A stretch of DNA of 64,000 nt from Phycisphaeraceae bacterium (GTDB taxonomy: Bacteria > Planctomycetota > Phycisphaerae > Phycisphaerales > UBA1924), in the NCBI GenBank assembly GCA_019636615.1, contig JAHBXF010000002.1, forward strand, positions 1,614,001-1,678,000, given 5' to 3'. Position 1 is the stretch's first letter. Every line of letters starts with the position of its first letter. Positions 35,098-43,724 of this stretch are shown here, one piece after another. Under the pieces are notes generated by a model. That model made no database searches. It was not told where the DNA came from and saw only the letters and a program-made list of their open reading frames with translations. The translations under genes were made by a program, and so were the position numbers.

Positions 35098-37656
35098 ATG
35101 GCCGCCATCGATCCCCAATCCCCGAACTCCTTCGCCAACAAGTACGGCCACTTCTCCCACGGCGGCCGCGCCTTCACGATCACCGACCCAAACACCCCTC
35201 GCCCCTGGGTCAACGTCATCTGCACCGGCCGCTACGGCCTGGTCGTGAGCCAGAACGGCGGCGGCTTTTCGTGGTTTGACGACGCGCAGCACAACGTGCT
35301 TACTCGGTGGGAGATGGACCTCGTCCGCGATGCCGCGGGCAAGTTCATCTATCTGGCCGACCTCGACACCGACCGGGTCTGGTCCCTCTCGCCCCAGCCC
35401 TGCACGCCCGCGTACGACACCTTCTCCTGCGAGCACGCCCAGGGCCGCACCACCTTCGACACGCTCGCGCACGGCATCCACGCCCGCTGGACGCTCACCG
35501 TGAGCCCCGACGACGCCGTGGAACTCTGGTCTGTCGAGGTGCGCAACACCACGAACACGCCGCGCCGCCTCCGCATGGCCAGTTGGTTTGAGTGGTGCTG
35601 CAACACCGCGCCAGACTCCAAGCGCGAGTTCCACAAACTCTTCTTCGACGTCTCGCACGATGCCGGCCGGCGCGCCATGGTGGCCACCAAAACCATGTGG
35701 GACATCCGCCCGCGCAGCGAGCGCGAGCACTGGAACCGCCCGTGGCCCTACGCCGCGGCCCACGCCGTCTGCGGCGATGCCTTCGATGCCGACCTGGCCA
35801 TCGCGGACAAGGAACTCTTTCTGGGCAGGTACGGTTCGCCCCACGCCCCCGCGGCGATGCGCCCCGGCACGCCGCCGGCCATCGGCGGCTTCGGGAAGTT
35901 CGGCGACGCGGCCGCCTCGCTGGGTGGAGATTTCACCCTCGCCCCCGGCGCCACCTTCCGCTGCCACTACCTCATCACCATCGGGCGGGATGCGCCCGAA
36001 GCCATCGCGCAGATCGACAAGCACCGCGACCCCGGCGCGCCCGCACGCGTGCTGGCGCGCGCCGACGAGTTCTGGCGTTCACTCTTTGCCCCCACCCACG
36101 TGAGCACCCAGCGGGAGGATGTCAACCTGCTCGCCAACCACTGGCTGCCGTATCAGGCCGTGAGCGGGCGCCTCTGGGGCCGCACCGGCTATTACCAGCA
36201 GTCGGGGGCGTTTGGCTTCCGCGACCAGTTGCAAGACAGCCAGGTCTGGCTCCCCTTCGATCCCGCCCGCACGGCGGCGCAGATCGACCTGCACGCCCGC
36301 AGACAGTTCGCCGACGGCAGCGTGTACCACTGGTGGCACACGCTGGCAGACTTCGGCAACCACACCGCGTGCAGCGACGACTATCTCTGGCTTCCCTTTG
36401 TCACCGCCTCGTACATCCGTGAGACGGGCGACGCCTCCATCCTCGCTCGCCACCTTCCGTTCGTCGATGACCCCGCCGGCGCCACGCTCCACGAGCATTG
36501 CCGACGATCGATCGCCCGGGCGTTCGCACGCACCAGCGACCGGGGCCTGCCCTTCATCGGTTCCTGCGACTGGAACGACGGCCTCTCGGCCATGGGCATC
36601 GGTGAAAAAGGAGAGAGCGTGTGGCTGGCGATGTTCCTGTGCCAGATCCTCGCCGACTGGAGCGTGCTCGAAGCCCGGGAAGGCGATGCCAAGACCGCGC
36701 GCGCCTATGCCCAGAAACGGGACGCCTATGCGCAGGCGATCAACTCGCACGCGTGGGATGCCGAAGGCTACTACAAGTACGGCACCAAGGACGACGGCTC
36801 ATGGATCGGCGCCTCGAGCGCTGCCGAGGGACGCCTGCACCTGAACCCACAAACGTGGTCGATCCTCTCCGGGGTTGCCACCGCGCCCCGCGCCGAGAGC
36901 GCGTGGGAGCACGTGAAGCAGACACTGCTGCGGCCCTACGGCCCCCTCCTGCTGCACCCGGCCTATTCCACCCCGGATGACACGATCGGATATATCACGC
37001 GGTACAGCCCCGGCAGCCGCGAGAACGGCGGGGTGTACATGCACGCCGCGACATGGTGCCTGGCCGCGGCGTGCGCCCGCCGGGATGTGGCCGCCGCGGC
37101 TTCGCTCTGGGATGCGATCTCGCCGCCGCATCGGGCCAGCGATGCCGACGCCTACTGGGCCGAGCCCTACGTGACACCCGGCAATGTCGATGGCCCGCTC
37201 TCGGCCCTGCCGGGCCGCGCGGGGTGGACGTGGTACACAGGCTCGGCCGCGTGGTTGCACCGGGTCTGTCTCGAATGGCTCATCGGCGTTCGCCCATCGT
37301 GGGAAGGGCTCATCATCGACCCCTGCCCCCCGGCATCTCTGGGCGAGGTTGATGTCACCCGCCTCTACCGGGGTGTGCGCGTGCGTGTTCGATTCAACGC
37401 CGCCGCCTACTCGCCCGAGGCGATCCCCTCGCTGACCATCAACGGGGAACCCTTCGAAGGAACACTGATCCCCGCCGCTTCCATAGACGCAATCGGCGGC
37501 GGTGCGGGAGCCGTTGAGGTGGCTGTTTCCTGGAGCGACCCTTCTCCCCGCGCCGAAACGCCTCGTGAAAAGCGCGAGGTGCAGATCAAGACGACACCCC
37601 CCGCACCCGCTCATCCAAAATCCGCCGCCGGCACCACGGCTCGCACTCGCGGGTGA
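35098..37656 (+). CDS. GH94 disaccharide phosphorylase (cellobiose-phosphorylase-like)
   Basis: An 852-residue cytoplasmic glycoside phosphorylase splitting a disaccharide or oligosaccharide with phosphate into a sugar-1-phosphate and a free sugar. It has an N-terminal beta-sandwich (about 1-290) and an (alpha/alpha)6 barrel (about 340-770). GFRDQLQDSQVWL, CDWNDG at 490-495 (general-acid Asp region), RYSPGSRENGGVYMHAATW and GWTWYTGSAAWLHR are diagnostic for GH94. Substrate (cellobiose, cellodextrin, laminaribiose or chitobiose) is not decidable by eye. First gene of a six-gene operon with a sugar transporter. ATG 35098 is preferred because the upstream in-frame codons overlap operator 2. Confidence 0.93.
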   Translation: MAAIDPQSPNSFANKYGHFSHGGRAFTITDPNTPRPWVNVICTGRYGLVVSQNGGGFSWFDDAQHNVLTRWEMDLVRDAAGKFIYLADLDTDRVWSLSPQPCTPAYDTFSCEHAQGRTTFDTLAHGIHARWTLTVSPDDAVELWSVEVRNTTNTPRRLRMASWFEWCCNTAPDSKREFHKLFFDVSHDAGRRAMVATKTMWDIRPRSEREHWNRPWPYAAAHAVCGDAFDADLAIADKELFLGRYGSPHAPAAMRPGTPPAIGGFGKFGDAAASLGGDFTLAPGATFRCHYLITIGRDAPEAIAQIDKHRDPGAPARVLARADEFWRSLFAPTHVSTQREDVNLLANHWLPYQAVSGRLWGRTGYYQQSGAFGFRDQLQDSQVWLPFDPARTAAQIDLHARRQFADGSVYHWWHTLADFGNHTACSDDYLWLPFVTASYIRETGDASILARHLPFVDDPAGATLHEHCRRSIARAFARTSDRGLPFIGSCDWNDGLSAMGIGEKGESVWLAMFLCQILADWSVLEAREGDAKTARAYAQKRDAYAQAINSHAWDAEGYYKYGTKDDGSWIGASSAAEGRLHLNPQTWSILSGVATAPRAESAWEHVKQTLLRPYGPLLLHPAYSTPDDTIGYITRYSPGSRENGGVYMHAATWCLAAACARRDVAAAASLWDAISPPHRASDADAYWAEPYVTPGNVDGPLSALPGRAGWTWYTGSAAWLHRVCLEWLIGVRPSWEGLIIDPCPPASLGEVDVTRLYRGVRVRVRFNAAAYSPEAIPSLTINGEPFEGTLIPAASIDAIGGGAGAVEVAVSWSDPSPRAETPREKREVQIKTTPPAPAHPKSAAGTTARTRG

Positions 37657-37750
37657 GGCGCCGGGCACAACCGGAGATTCCGCCTTCGATCCTCACAGAA
37701 GTAAGAACCGCAGCCCCGCAGAGCCGGATACCTTATCGGAGGTTCACCGC

Positions 37751-38620
37751 ATGAACCCGCACCCCGGAACCAACGCCATGATGTGCCGCACCACCTTGCC
37801 GCGCCCCGCCACCACCGTCCACCGCCGGCGGCCCTCGCTGGCTCGGCGGGCCTTCACGCTCATCGAGTTGCTCATCGTGATCGCGATCATCGCGTTGCTC
37901 ATCAGCATCGTGCTGCCGAGCATGGGCGGCGCGCGCCGCACCGCGTGGACGGTCATCTGTCAGAGCAACCTTCGCCAACTGGGCATCGCCATCCAGGGCT
38001 ACCTCGACGATCAGCGTGACCCGCAGTTCCCCAACATCCAGCGCGCAGGTCTCGACGGCATCTATTGGCACGTCGATATGGTGGACACGCTGCAGACCTA
38101 CCTGAGCGAGGCCGGCAACAAACCCTTCGACTGTCCTGCCGCGCGCGGCCTTTCTTCTGTCCGCACGCCCACCAACATCGAATACCTAGTCGGCGGCGGG
38201 CGCATTTACTCTCTGCCCCCGCAGACCGGACCGGGGCCCGGCGGCCTTCCGCAGATCGACCGCAACGGCTCACTGCCCGTTGACAAGTACACCGAGTATT
38301 TCTTCAACGACTCGTTCACGCCCCCCAGCGAGGCGCAGTCTGTCCGCATCTTCCGCTACCCCTACGGTGTCTCGGGCCAGAAGATCAGGCTGATCCGCAA
38401 CCCCACCGAGGTGGTGTGGGCGACCGACGCCCTCGACGAGTTCCCCCGCCACGAGGGCAAAGGCAACGACGGGCGTTCGACCTCCGGGAAAAACAACCTG
38501 CTCTTCGGCGACCTGCGCATCCAACTCACGCGCTACGTTGACTATCAGGAACGCCCGGACAAGTTCGGCGCGCCGCCCCCCTTCTACAACTGGGGGCACC
38601 TCTACTACCGCACCCCGTAA
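37751..38620 (+). CDS. Type II pseudopilin-like protein in the sugar operon
   Basis: 289 residues. An unusually long basic leader (about 33 residues) precedes [27 protein letters not shown], the prepilin peptidase site and membrane helix, then a periplasmic domain with a C-terminal FGDLRIQLTRYVDY. GGAGG eight bases upstream fixes ATG 37751. Pseudopilins of this kind are very common in planctomycetes. Its place between a phosphorylase and a sugar transporter suggests a role in handling polymeric substrate at the surface, but that is inference. Confidence 0.85.
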   Translation: MNPHPGTNAMMCRTTLPRPATTVHRRRPSLARRAFTLIELLIVIAIIALLISIVLPSMGGARRTAWTVICQSNLRQLGIAIQGYLDDQRDPQFPNIQRAGLDGIYWHVDMVDTLQTYLSEAGNKPFDCPAARGLSSVRTPTNIEYLVGGGRIYSLPPQTGPGPGGLPQIDRNGSLPVDKYTEYFFNDSFTPPSEAQSVRIFRYPYGVSGQKIRLIRNPTEVVWATDALDEFPRHEGKGNDGRSTSGKNNLLFGDLRIQLTRYVDYQERPDKFGAPPPFYNWGHLYYRTP

Positions 38621-38645
38621 CGACCGCCGCAAGGAACCAACACCC

Positions 38646-39098
38646 ATGGACCGACTCCGCGAGTTTCTTCAGCGTTCCCCGTGGGCCGGGTGGCTCTTCG
38701 CGGGGCTCATCCTCGCCGCCAGCGTGGTGGTGTACCTCTCCCGCACCACCAGCGACGACCCCTACAACGCCGACCGCATGCGTGAGATGGTGACCATCAA
38801 GTTCACCGACACCGGCGATGTCATCGAGATGCCGCGCGGCCGGCTCGATAAGGAACTCCGCGGGCGGGGCGACACGCTCGACCCCACCAAGGGCATCATC
38901 AACCCCAAAACCGGCGAGCCCACGGGCTTTCTCTACAACAAGCGCGAGTGGGAAACCATGATCGAACGCATCAACGCCGAGAAGAAGGAAATCCGCGAAG
39001 AGACGCGCGGCAAGGCCGTTCCCCCCGCGCCCAGGCCTCAGCCCGCACCGGGCTCCATACCCGGCGGCGACACCGCCCCATCGCCAAACCCCAAGTGA
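38646..39098 (+). CDS. Small single-pass membrane protein, function unknown
   Basis: 150 residues. One N-terminal helix (WAGWLFAGLILAASVVVYLS) is followed by a polar domain with MVTIKFTDTGDVIEMPRGRLDKELRGRG and a Pro-rich tail. It likely sits in the periplasm anchored by the helix. It follows the pseudopilin by 25 bases, with AAGGA ten bases before ATG 38646, and precedes the solute-binding protein. I do not recognise a named family. Confidence 0.7.
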   Translation: MDRLREFLQRSPWAGWLFAGLILAASVVVYLSRTTSDDPYNADRMREMVTIKFTDTGDVIEMPRGRLDKELRGRGDTLDPTKGIINPKTGEPTGFLYNKREWETMIERINAEKKEIREETRGKAVPPAPRPQPAPGSIPGGDTAPSPNPK

Positions 39099-39188
39099 TC
39101 GGCCCGCACCCGTGAACCCGGCCACCCACGCCCATCACGCGCCGGCCGACTGTTGCCCCGTCGCGGGCCAGACGCCCGGGGGCGCACC

Positions 39189-40562
39189 ATGACCGGCGGC
39201 CGATCGCGACCCTTCGAGGGCTCGCTCACCCGGCGCGCCGCCGTGGGCACCATGGCCGCGGCCGGCGCCGGCTTCGTGCTCTTTGGCCCGCGCGGGCGAG
39301 CGCAGCGCACCGACGGCCGCTTGGTGCTCGACTACTGGGAAAAGTGGACCAGCCACGAAGGCGCGGCCATGCAGCGCGTGGTGGACGAGTTCAACACCTC
39401 ACAGAACCGCATTTTCGTTCGCTATTTCGCGATGGCCGGCATCGACGAAAAAACCCAGATCGCCATCGCGGGGGGCTCGCCACCGGACATCGTGGGGCTG
39501 TGGAACTACAACCTGCCCGCCTTTGCCGCGTCGAACGCCATTCTGCCGCTGGACGATCTGGCCGCGCCCCACGGCGTGTCGCCATCGATGTATGCACAGG
39601 GTGTGCGTCAGGTGGTCGAGTTCCGCGGGCGGATGTGGGCGGCGGTCAACACGGGCGGCACGCTCGCGCTCTACTACAACCGGGCGCAGTTCCGCGAGGT
39701 GGGCCTGAACCCGGATCAGCCGCCGCGCACCATCAGCGAACTCGACGAAGCCTCGCGACGGCTCAACGTCACGGAAGGCCGCGCTGGGCTGGCTCGGGTC
39801 GGGTTTCACCCTCGCGAGCCCGGGTGGTGGGGCTCACTGTGGGGGTACCAGTTCGGGGGCTCCCTGTACGATGAGCAGACCGATACCGCCACGGTCGATC
39901 ATGCGCGAAACGTCGCCGCGTACGACTGGATCGGGTCATTCACGAGGCGGTTTGGCCTCAAAGAGATGAACGATATCCGCTCGGCCTTCGCCAGTTACGA
40001 CTCGCCGCTCAACGGTTTTCTCACGGGCAAGGTCTCGATGGTGCTGCAAGGGCCATGGCTGGCCAACGTCATCAACGCCTACAACCCGGGCCTTGATTAC
40101 GCGGTCGCCCCTTTCCCGGTGGCCGACGATCTTTTCGACGCGAGCGCGCCCATCGGGCTGATCGACACCGACATCCTCGTCATCCCGCGCGGCGTGAAGA
40201 ACCCGGAGGCGAGCATGGAGTTCATCGCCTTCACGCAGCGGCAGGAGATCGTTGAACGCCTCGCCACGGTTCACTGCAAAGGCTCGCCGCTGGCTGCCAG
40301 CAGCGAGGCTTTCCGTACAACCCATCCCAACCGCGGCATCGAGGTCTTCGAGGCCATCGGCCGCAGCCCGCGCTCGTACCGTGTGCCGCCCACGCGCACA
40401 TGGCAGAAGATGCGCGACGAACTGGCGGTCGTCTTTGACGACGTGTGGAACCAGACTTCCACCGCCGCGCCGGCCTTGACCCGTGCGCAGCGTCGTGCCC
40501 AGCAGGCGATCGATCTTGCGGCGCAGCAGGAGCAACGGCGCGCGGTGGAGCGCGGCGCATGA
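39189..40562 (+). CDS. ABC sugar transporter solute-binding protein (Tat-type signal)
   Basis: 457-residue extracytoplasmic binding protein of the MalE/UgpB class. The N-terminus SLTRRAAVGTMAAAGAGFVLFG has a twin-arginine motif, so it is probably Tat-exported. The mature domain shows the family pattern (DYWEKWTSHEGAAMQRVVDEFN, GGSPPDIVGLWNYNLPAFAA, LALYYNRAQFREVGLNPDQPP, GKVSMVLQGPWLAN). The C-terminal 40 residues are a charged Gln/Arg/Ala helix beyond the usual fold. It overlaps the first permease by four bases (ATGA). Confidence 0.93.
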   Translation: MTGGRSRPFEGSLTRRAAVGTMAAAGAGFVLFGPRGRAQRTDGRLVLDYWEKWTSHEGAAMQRVVDEFNTSQNRIFVRYFAMAGIDEKTQIAIAGGSPPDIVGLWNYNLPAFAASNAILPLDDLAAPHGVSPSMYAQGVRQVVEFRGRMWAAVNTGGTLALYYNRAQFREVGLNPDQPPRTISELDEASRRLNVTEGRAGLARVGFHPREPGWWGSLWGYQFGGSLYDEQTDTATVDHARNVAAYDWIGSFTRRFGLKEMNDIRSAFASYDSPLNGFLTGKVSMVLQGPWLANVINAYNPGLDYAVAPFPVADDLFDASAPIGLIDTDILVIPRGVKNPEASMEFIAFTQRQEIVERLATVHCKGSPLAASSEAFRTTHPNRGIEVFEAIGRSPRSYRVPPTRTWQKMRDELAVVFDDVWNQTSTAAPALTRAQRRAQQAIDLAAQQEQRRAVERGA

Positions 40563-41458
40563 AGAAAGTGCCCGCCGAGGTTGTGGGGCTCGCCTGGATC
40601 AGCCCGTGGCTGGTGGGCTTTCTGGCCTTCATGCTCGTCCCCGCGGGGATGAGCATGTACTACTCACTCACCGATTTCCCGTTGCTCGAGTCGCCGCTGT
40701 GGATCGGGGCGGACAACTACGCCCGCCTGCTCACCGACCCCGATTTCCACCTCTCGCTCCGCAACACGGTTGTCTACGCGGGGGTGGTCATCCCGCTGTC
40801 GATCACTGTCGCGGTGATCCTGGCCGCGCTGCTCAACACGCGCGGCCTTCGCTGGAAGCGTTTCTTCGAGGCGGCGATCTTCATCCCCACGCTCATGCCC
40901 CTGGTGGCCGCGTCGATGATCTGGATGTGGCTCTTCAACGGCCAGTACGGCCTGATCAACGCCTTGATCTCACGCATGCTCTCGCCCCTGGGCATCACGG
41001 GGCCCAACTGGCTCTTCGAGACACGCACGGCGATGGCGGCGGTGGTCATCATCGCCGTGTGGGGAGTGGGGCAGGCGGTGATTCTCTTTGTTGCCGCGCT
41101 GCGCGAGGTGCCCGAGCAGCTCTACGAAGCGGCCGACATCGACGGCATGGGCCCGGTGCGCAAGTTCTTCCATGTCACGCTGCCCATGATCTCGCCGATG
41201 ATCCTCTTCAACACGATCACGCTGCTCATCGGCGCGTTCCAGGTCTTTGTGGTGCCCTTCATCATCTTTCAGAAGGACAAGGGCGGGCCGGGGCGCACCG
41301 CCTACTTCTACACCAGTTACCTCTACGACAACGCGTTCGTGTACGGGCAGTTCGGCTACGCCTGCGCCATGGCGTGGGTGCAACTGCTCATCATCCTTTC
41401 GCTCACGGGGCTGCTCTTCCTCGTGAGCCGTCGGCTGGTCTTTTACCGCGCCGGATAA
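40559..41458 (+). CDS. ABC sugar transporter permease (MalF/UgpA type)
   Basis: 299 residues with about six membrane helices, starting with LAWISPWLVGFLAFMLVPAGMSMYYSL. The EAA loop, YEAADIDGMGPVRKFFHVTLPMISPMI, contacts the ATPase. First of the permease pair; it overlaps the binding-protein gene by four bases and the second permease by one. Confidence 0.93.
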   Translation: MKKVPAEVVGLAWISPWLVGFLAFMLVPAGMSMYYSLTDFPLLESPLWIGADNYARLLTDPDFHLSLRNTVVYAGVVIPLSITVAVILAALLNTRGLRWKRFFEAAIFIPTLMPLVAASMIWMWLFNGQYGLINALISRMLSPLGITGPNWLFETRTAMAAVVIIAVWGVGQAVILFVAALREVPEQLYEAADIDGMGPVRKFFHVTLPMISPMILFNTITLLIGAFQVFVVPFIIFQKDKGGPGRTAYFYTSYLYDNAFVYGQFGYACAMAWVQLLIILSLTGLLFLVSRRLVFYRAG

Positions 41459-42333
41459 TGCCACCCGCCATGACGCGACGCTCGCCCCACAACCCCAGAG
41501 CCTTGCTGGCCTTCACGCTGCTGTGCGTGGCCGCCGCCGCGTTCCTCACGCCGATGGTGTGGATGCTCGCGACGTCGATCAAGCCCGAGGTGCAGGCCAC
41601 GGGCGGCACGCTCTCGCTGCTGCCCGACCCGCCCACGCTGGCCCCAGCCCAGGCCGCCGACAACTACAGCGCGGTCTGGACGGACGAATCGATCGACTTC
41701 CCGCTGTACCTTCGCAACACGCTCATCGTCGCCGCGCTCTCGGTCACGGGCATGGTGCTCAGCAGCGCGGTCGCGGCGTACGGCTTTTCGCGGATCCGCT
41801 GGCGCGGGCGGGGCATTACGTTCGCCGTCATGCTGGCGACCATGATGATCCCCTTCCCGGTGCTCATGGCCCCGCTCTTCATGCTCTTCAGTTGGCTGGG
41901 GTGGATCGGCTCGCTCAAACCGCTGTGGGTTCCGGCGTGGTTCGGGGCGGCCTTCAACATCTTCCTGCTGCGGCAGTTCTACATGGGCATCCCCCGCGAG
42001 CTCGACGAGGCCGCGCGCATCGACGGGTGCGGGCACTGGGGCATCTTCTGGCGCATCATCCTCCCGCTGAGCAGGCCCGCGCTGGCGGTGGTGGCGCTCT
42101 TCCACTTCATGTACGTGTGGAACGACTTCCTGGCGCCCATGGTCTTCATCCAGCACAGAGACCAGTTCACGCTGGCGCTGGGGCTTCAACTCTTTCAGAG
42201 CAAGAGCGGCAACACACCGTGGAACCTGCTCATGGCGGCGAGCACGATGGTGGCCGCGCCCGTGCTGCTGCTCTTCATCATGACGCAGCGCACCTTCATC
42301 CAGGGGATCACCGGCGGCGGCGACAAGGAGTAG
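41458..42333 (+). CDS. ABC sugar transporter permease (MalG/UgpE type)
   Basis: 291 residues with about six helices. The EAA motif is LDEAARIDGCGHWGIFWRIILPLSRPAL, and VWNDFLAPMVFI is typical of MalG-like permeases. ATG 41458 overlaps the TAA of the upstream permease (TAATG). No ATP-binding gene follows: the operon ends here and a 238-base gap leads to a bactofilin. A shared MsmX-like ATPase encoded elsewhere would be needed. Confidence 0.93.
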   Translation: MPPAMTRRSPHNPRALLAFTLLCVAAAAFLTPMVWMLATSIKPEVQATGGTLSLLPDPPTLAPAQAADNYSAVWTDESIDFPLYLRNTLIVAALSVTGMVLSSAVAAYGFSRIRWRGRGITFAVMLATMMIPFPVLMAPLFMLFSWLGWIGSLKPLWVPAWFGAAFNIFLLRQFYMGIPRELDEAARIDGCGHWGIFWRIILPLSRPALAVVALFHFMYVWNDFLAPMVFIQHRDQFTLALGLQLFQSKSGNTPWNLLMAASTMVAAPVLLLFIMTQRTFIQGITGGGDKE

Positions 42334-42571
42334 CGCCCGCGTGCTCCCCTGCGCAGGGCGGCCCGGATAGGTTGTCCGATAATGAGCGCACAAACTGCGC
42401 CTTTTCAGGGGCGCAAGTTTCGCGCGTGATCGGCTCTTTGCCGTCGATAGACACATCGCCGAACCCGTGAACGCCTTGGAACGGTGGTACGTCCTGGCGA
42501 CTGTCTTGCGGACGATCGGCAATTCCGCGGGGCGTGGAACGCTCCGGGTGGTGAACGCAGGAAGCACACAC

Positions 42572-43069
42572 ATGGCATCACAACGCGACAACGGCGGCAG
42601 CGAAACAACGATCATCGGCACGGGCGCCCGCTTCAAGGGTGAACTGGTGCTCGACGGCCCCATGCAGATCCAGGGCGCCATCGAGGGCACCGTCACATCA
42701 CAAAGCCAGGTGCAGATCGGCCGCGGGGCGCAGTGCCGCGCCACCATCGACGCCGCGACGATCGTTGTGGACGGCGCGGTCGAGGGCGACCTTCTCGCCC
42801 GCGAGCGTCTGCAACTCAACAGCACATCGAACGTGACGGGCGACATCGCGGCGGCGGCGCTCATCGTCGCCGAGGGCGCCACCTTTGTGGGCCGCGTGAG
42901 CGTTGGCCCCGAGGCCGTGATCGGCGCGCAGCAGAAGCAGCGTGCGTATTCCCCCGCGGCCGAGCCCAAGGCCACGCCCGCGACCGGCAACGACTGGTCA
43001 CGAACCGGCAACGAACAGACCACCTCGACCGACTGGCTCGCCGCCAACGCCACCACCGAAGCGGCCTGA
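42572..43069 (+). CDS. Bactofilin-type polymer-forming protein
   Basis: A 165-residue bactofilin. The beta-helical core (about 12-115) shows the repeated pattern TIIGTGARFKGELVLDGPMQIQGAIEGTV...VQIGRGAQCRATIDAATIVVDGAVEGDLLA. Flexible N- and C-terminal tails (the latter Ser/Thr/Ala-rich) are usual. Bactofilins polymerise without nucleotide into cytoskeletal sheets or filaments. ATG 42572 has AGGA nine bases upstream. A second bactofilin with a zinc ribbon follows 102 bases later. Confidence 0.9.
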   Translation: MASQRDNGGSETTIIGTGARFKGELVLDGPMQIQGAIEGTVTSQSQVQIGRGAQCRATIDAATIVVDGAVEGDLLARERLQLNSTSNVTGDIAAAALIVAEGATFVGRVSVGPEAVIGAQQKQRAYSPAAEPKATPATGNDWSRTGNEQTTSTDWLAANATTEAA

Positions 43070-43110
43070 ACGGCTCGCGTCATGTAGAACGTCACGCCTT
43101 CCCAGCGAAA

Positions 43111-43150
43111 CCCCGCGCTGCGCCCGCATCCCTGTGTGCGCAGCGCGGGG
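43111..43150 (+). other. Perfect 13-bp hairpin between the two bactofilin genes
   Basis: CCCCGCGCTGCGC (43111-43123) and GCGCAGCGCGGGG (43138-43150) with a 14-base loop. There is no downstream T-run on the plus strand, so it is not a standard terminator. It could be a processing or stability element, or a weak attenuator between the genes. Confidence 0.6.
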
Positions 43151-43171
43151 TCACCACGGGGCAGAACCTCC

Positions 43172-43582
43172 ATGAGGCCTTCATTCAACGAGCGAGACGT
43201 GATCTGCTACCACTGCGGCGTGCCCACCCCGGTGGCCGCGGCGGCCCGCACCGCCTCGTGCACGCATTGCTACAAGGGCATCGTCCTGGATGACCTTCGT
43301 GTGCGAGACGCCGGCTGGAACGGCCGGCTCTCAACCTGCGGCAAGGTCACCATCGACAAACGCGCCCGGGCCATCACGCGGCAGGTTGTCGCCGGGCAGG
43401 GCGTCGAGGTCACGGGCACACTCGAAGCGAACATCGAGAGCCACGGCCCCGTCGTCGTCGGCGAGACAGCCCATCTCAAGGGCGACTGCCGCGCCCCCAC
43501 GCTCGTGGTGCGAGAGGGCGCCGTCATCGAGAGCGGCTACTACTGCATCGGTCCGGCGCAGGCCGATAAAAACCCTTCATGA
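43172..43582 (+). CDS. Bactofilin-like protein with N-terminal zinc ribbon
   Basis: 136 residues. Residues about 5-35 form a zinc-ribbon-like module (VICYHCGVPTP then ASCTHCYKG: CxxC...CxxC). Residues about 50-130 are a short bactofilin beta-helix (KVTIDKRARAITRQVVAGQGVEVTGTLEANIESHGPVVVGETAHLKGDCRAPTLVVREGAV). The linked zinc ribbon is unusual. It probably co-assembles with, or caps, the adjacent bactofilin; inferred from adjacency only. Confidence 0.8.
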   Translation: MRPSFNERDVICYHCGVPTPVAAAARTASCTHCYKGIVLDDLRVRDAGWNGRLSTCGKVTIDKRARAITRQVVAGQGVEVTGTLEANIESHGPVVVGETAHLKGDCRAPTLVVREGAVIESGYYCIGPAQADKNPS

Positions 43583-43608
43583 TCGCGTCAGCCGGCTGTG
43601 CCCGGCCC

Positions 43609-43639
43609 GTCGCGCCGGCAGTGCTGCCGGTGGCGCGAC
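43609..43639 (+). other. Long hairpin after the second bactofilin
   Basis: GTCGCGCCGGCAG (43609-43621) pairs with CTGCCGGTGGCGCGAC (43624-43639) apart from a 3-base bulge. No T-tract follows. A possible terminator-like or mRNA 3'-end structure 26 bases after the bactofilin stop. Confidence 0.5.
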
Positions 43640-43724
43640 TCTACCCTATCTATATGAGAGAACCCAGACGCGCCCCGCCACGTGCCGCGGGCGCAGGGTT
43701 GCACGAGGGAGAGGAACACCGGCT

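Noticed and set aside
41443-43188. Minus-strand frame of 581 residues across the permease and bactofilin
   Set aside because: Antisense artefact spanning two real genes and an intergenic gap.
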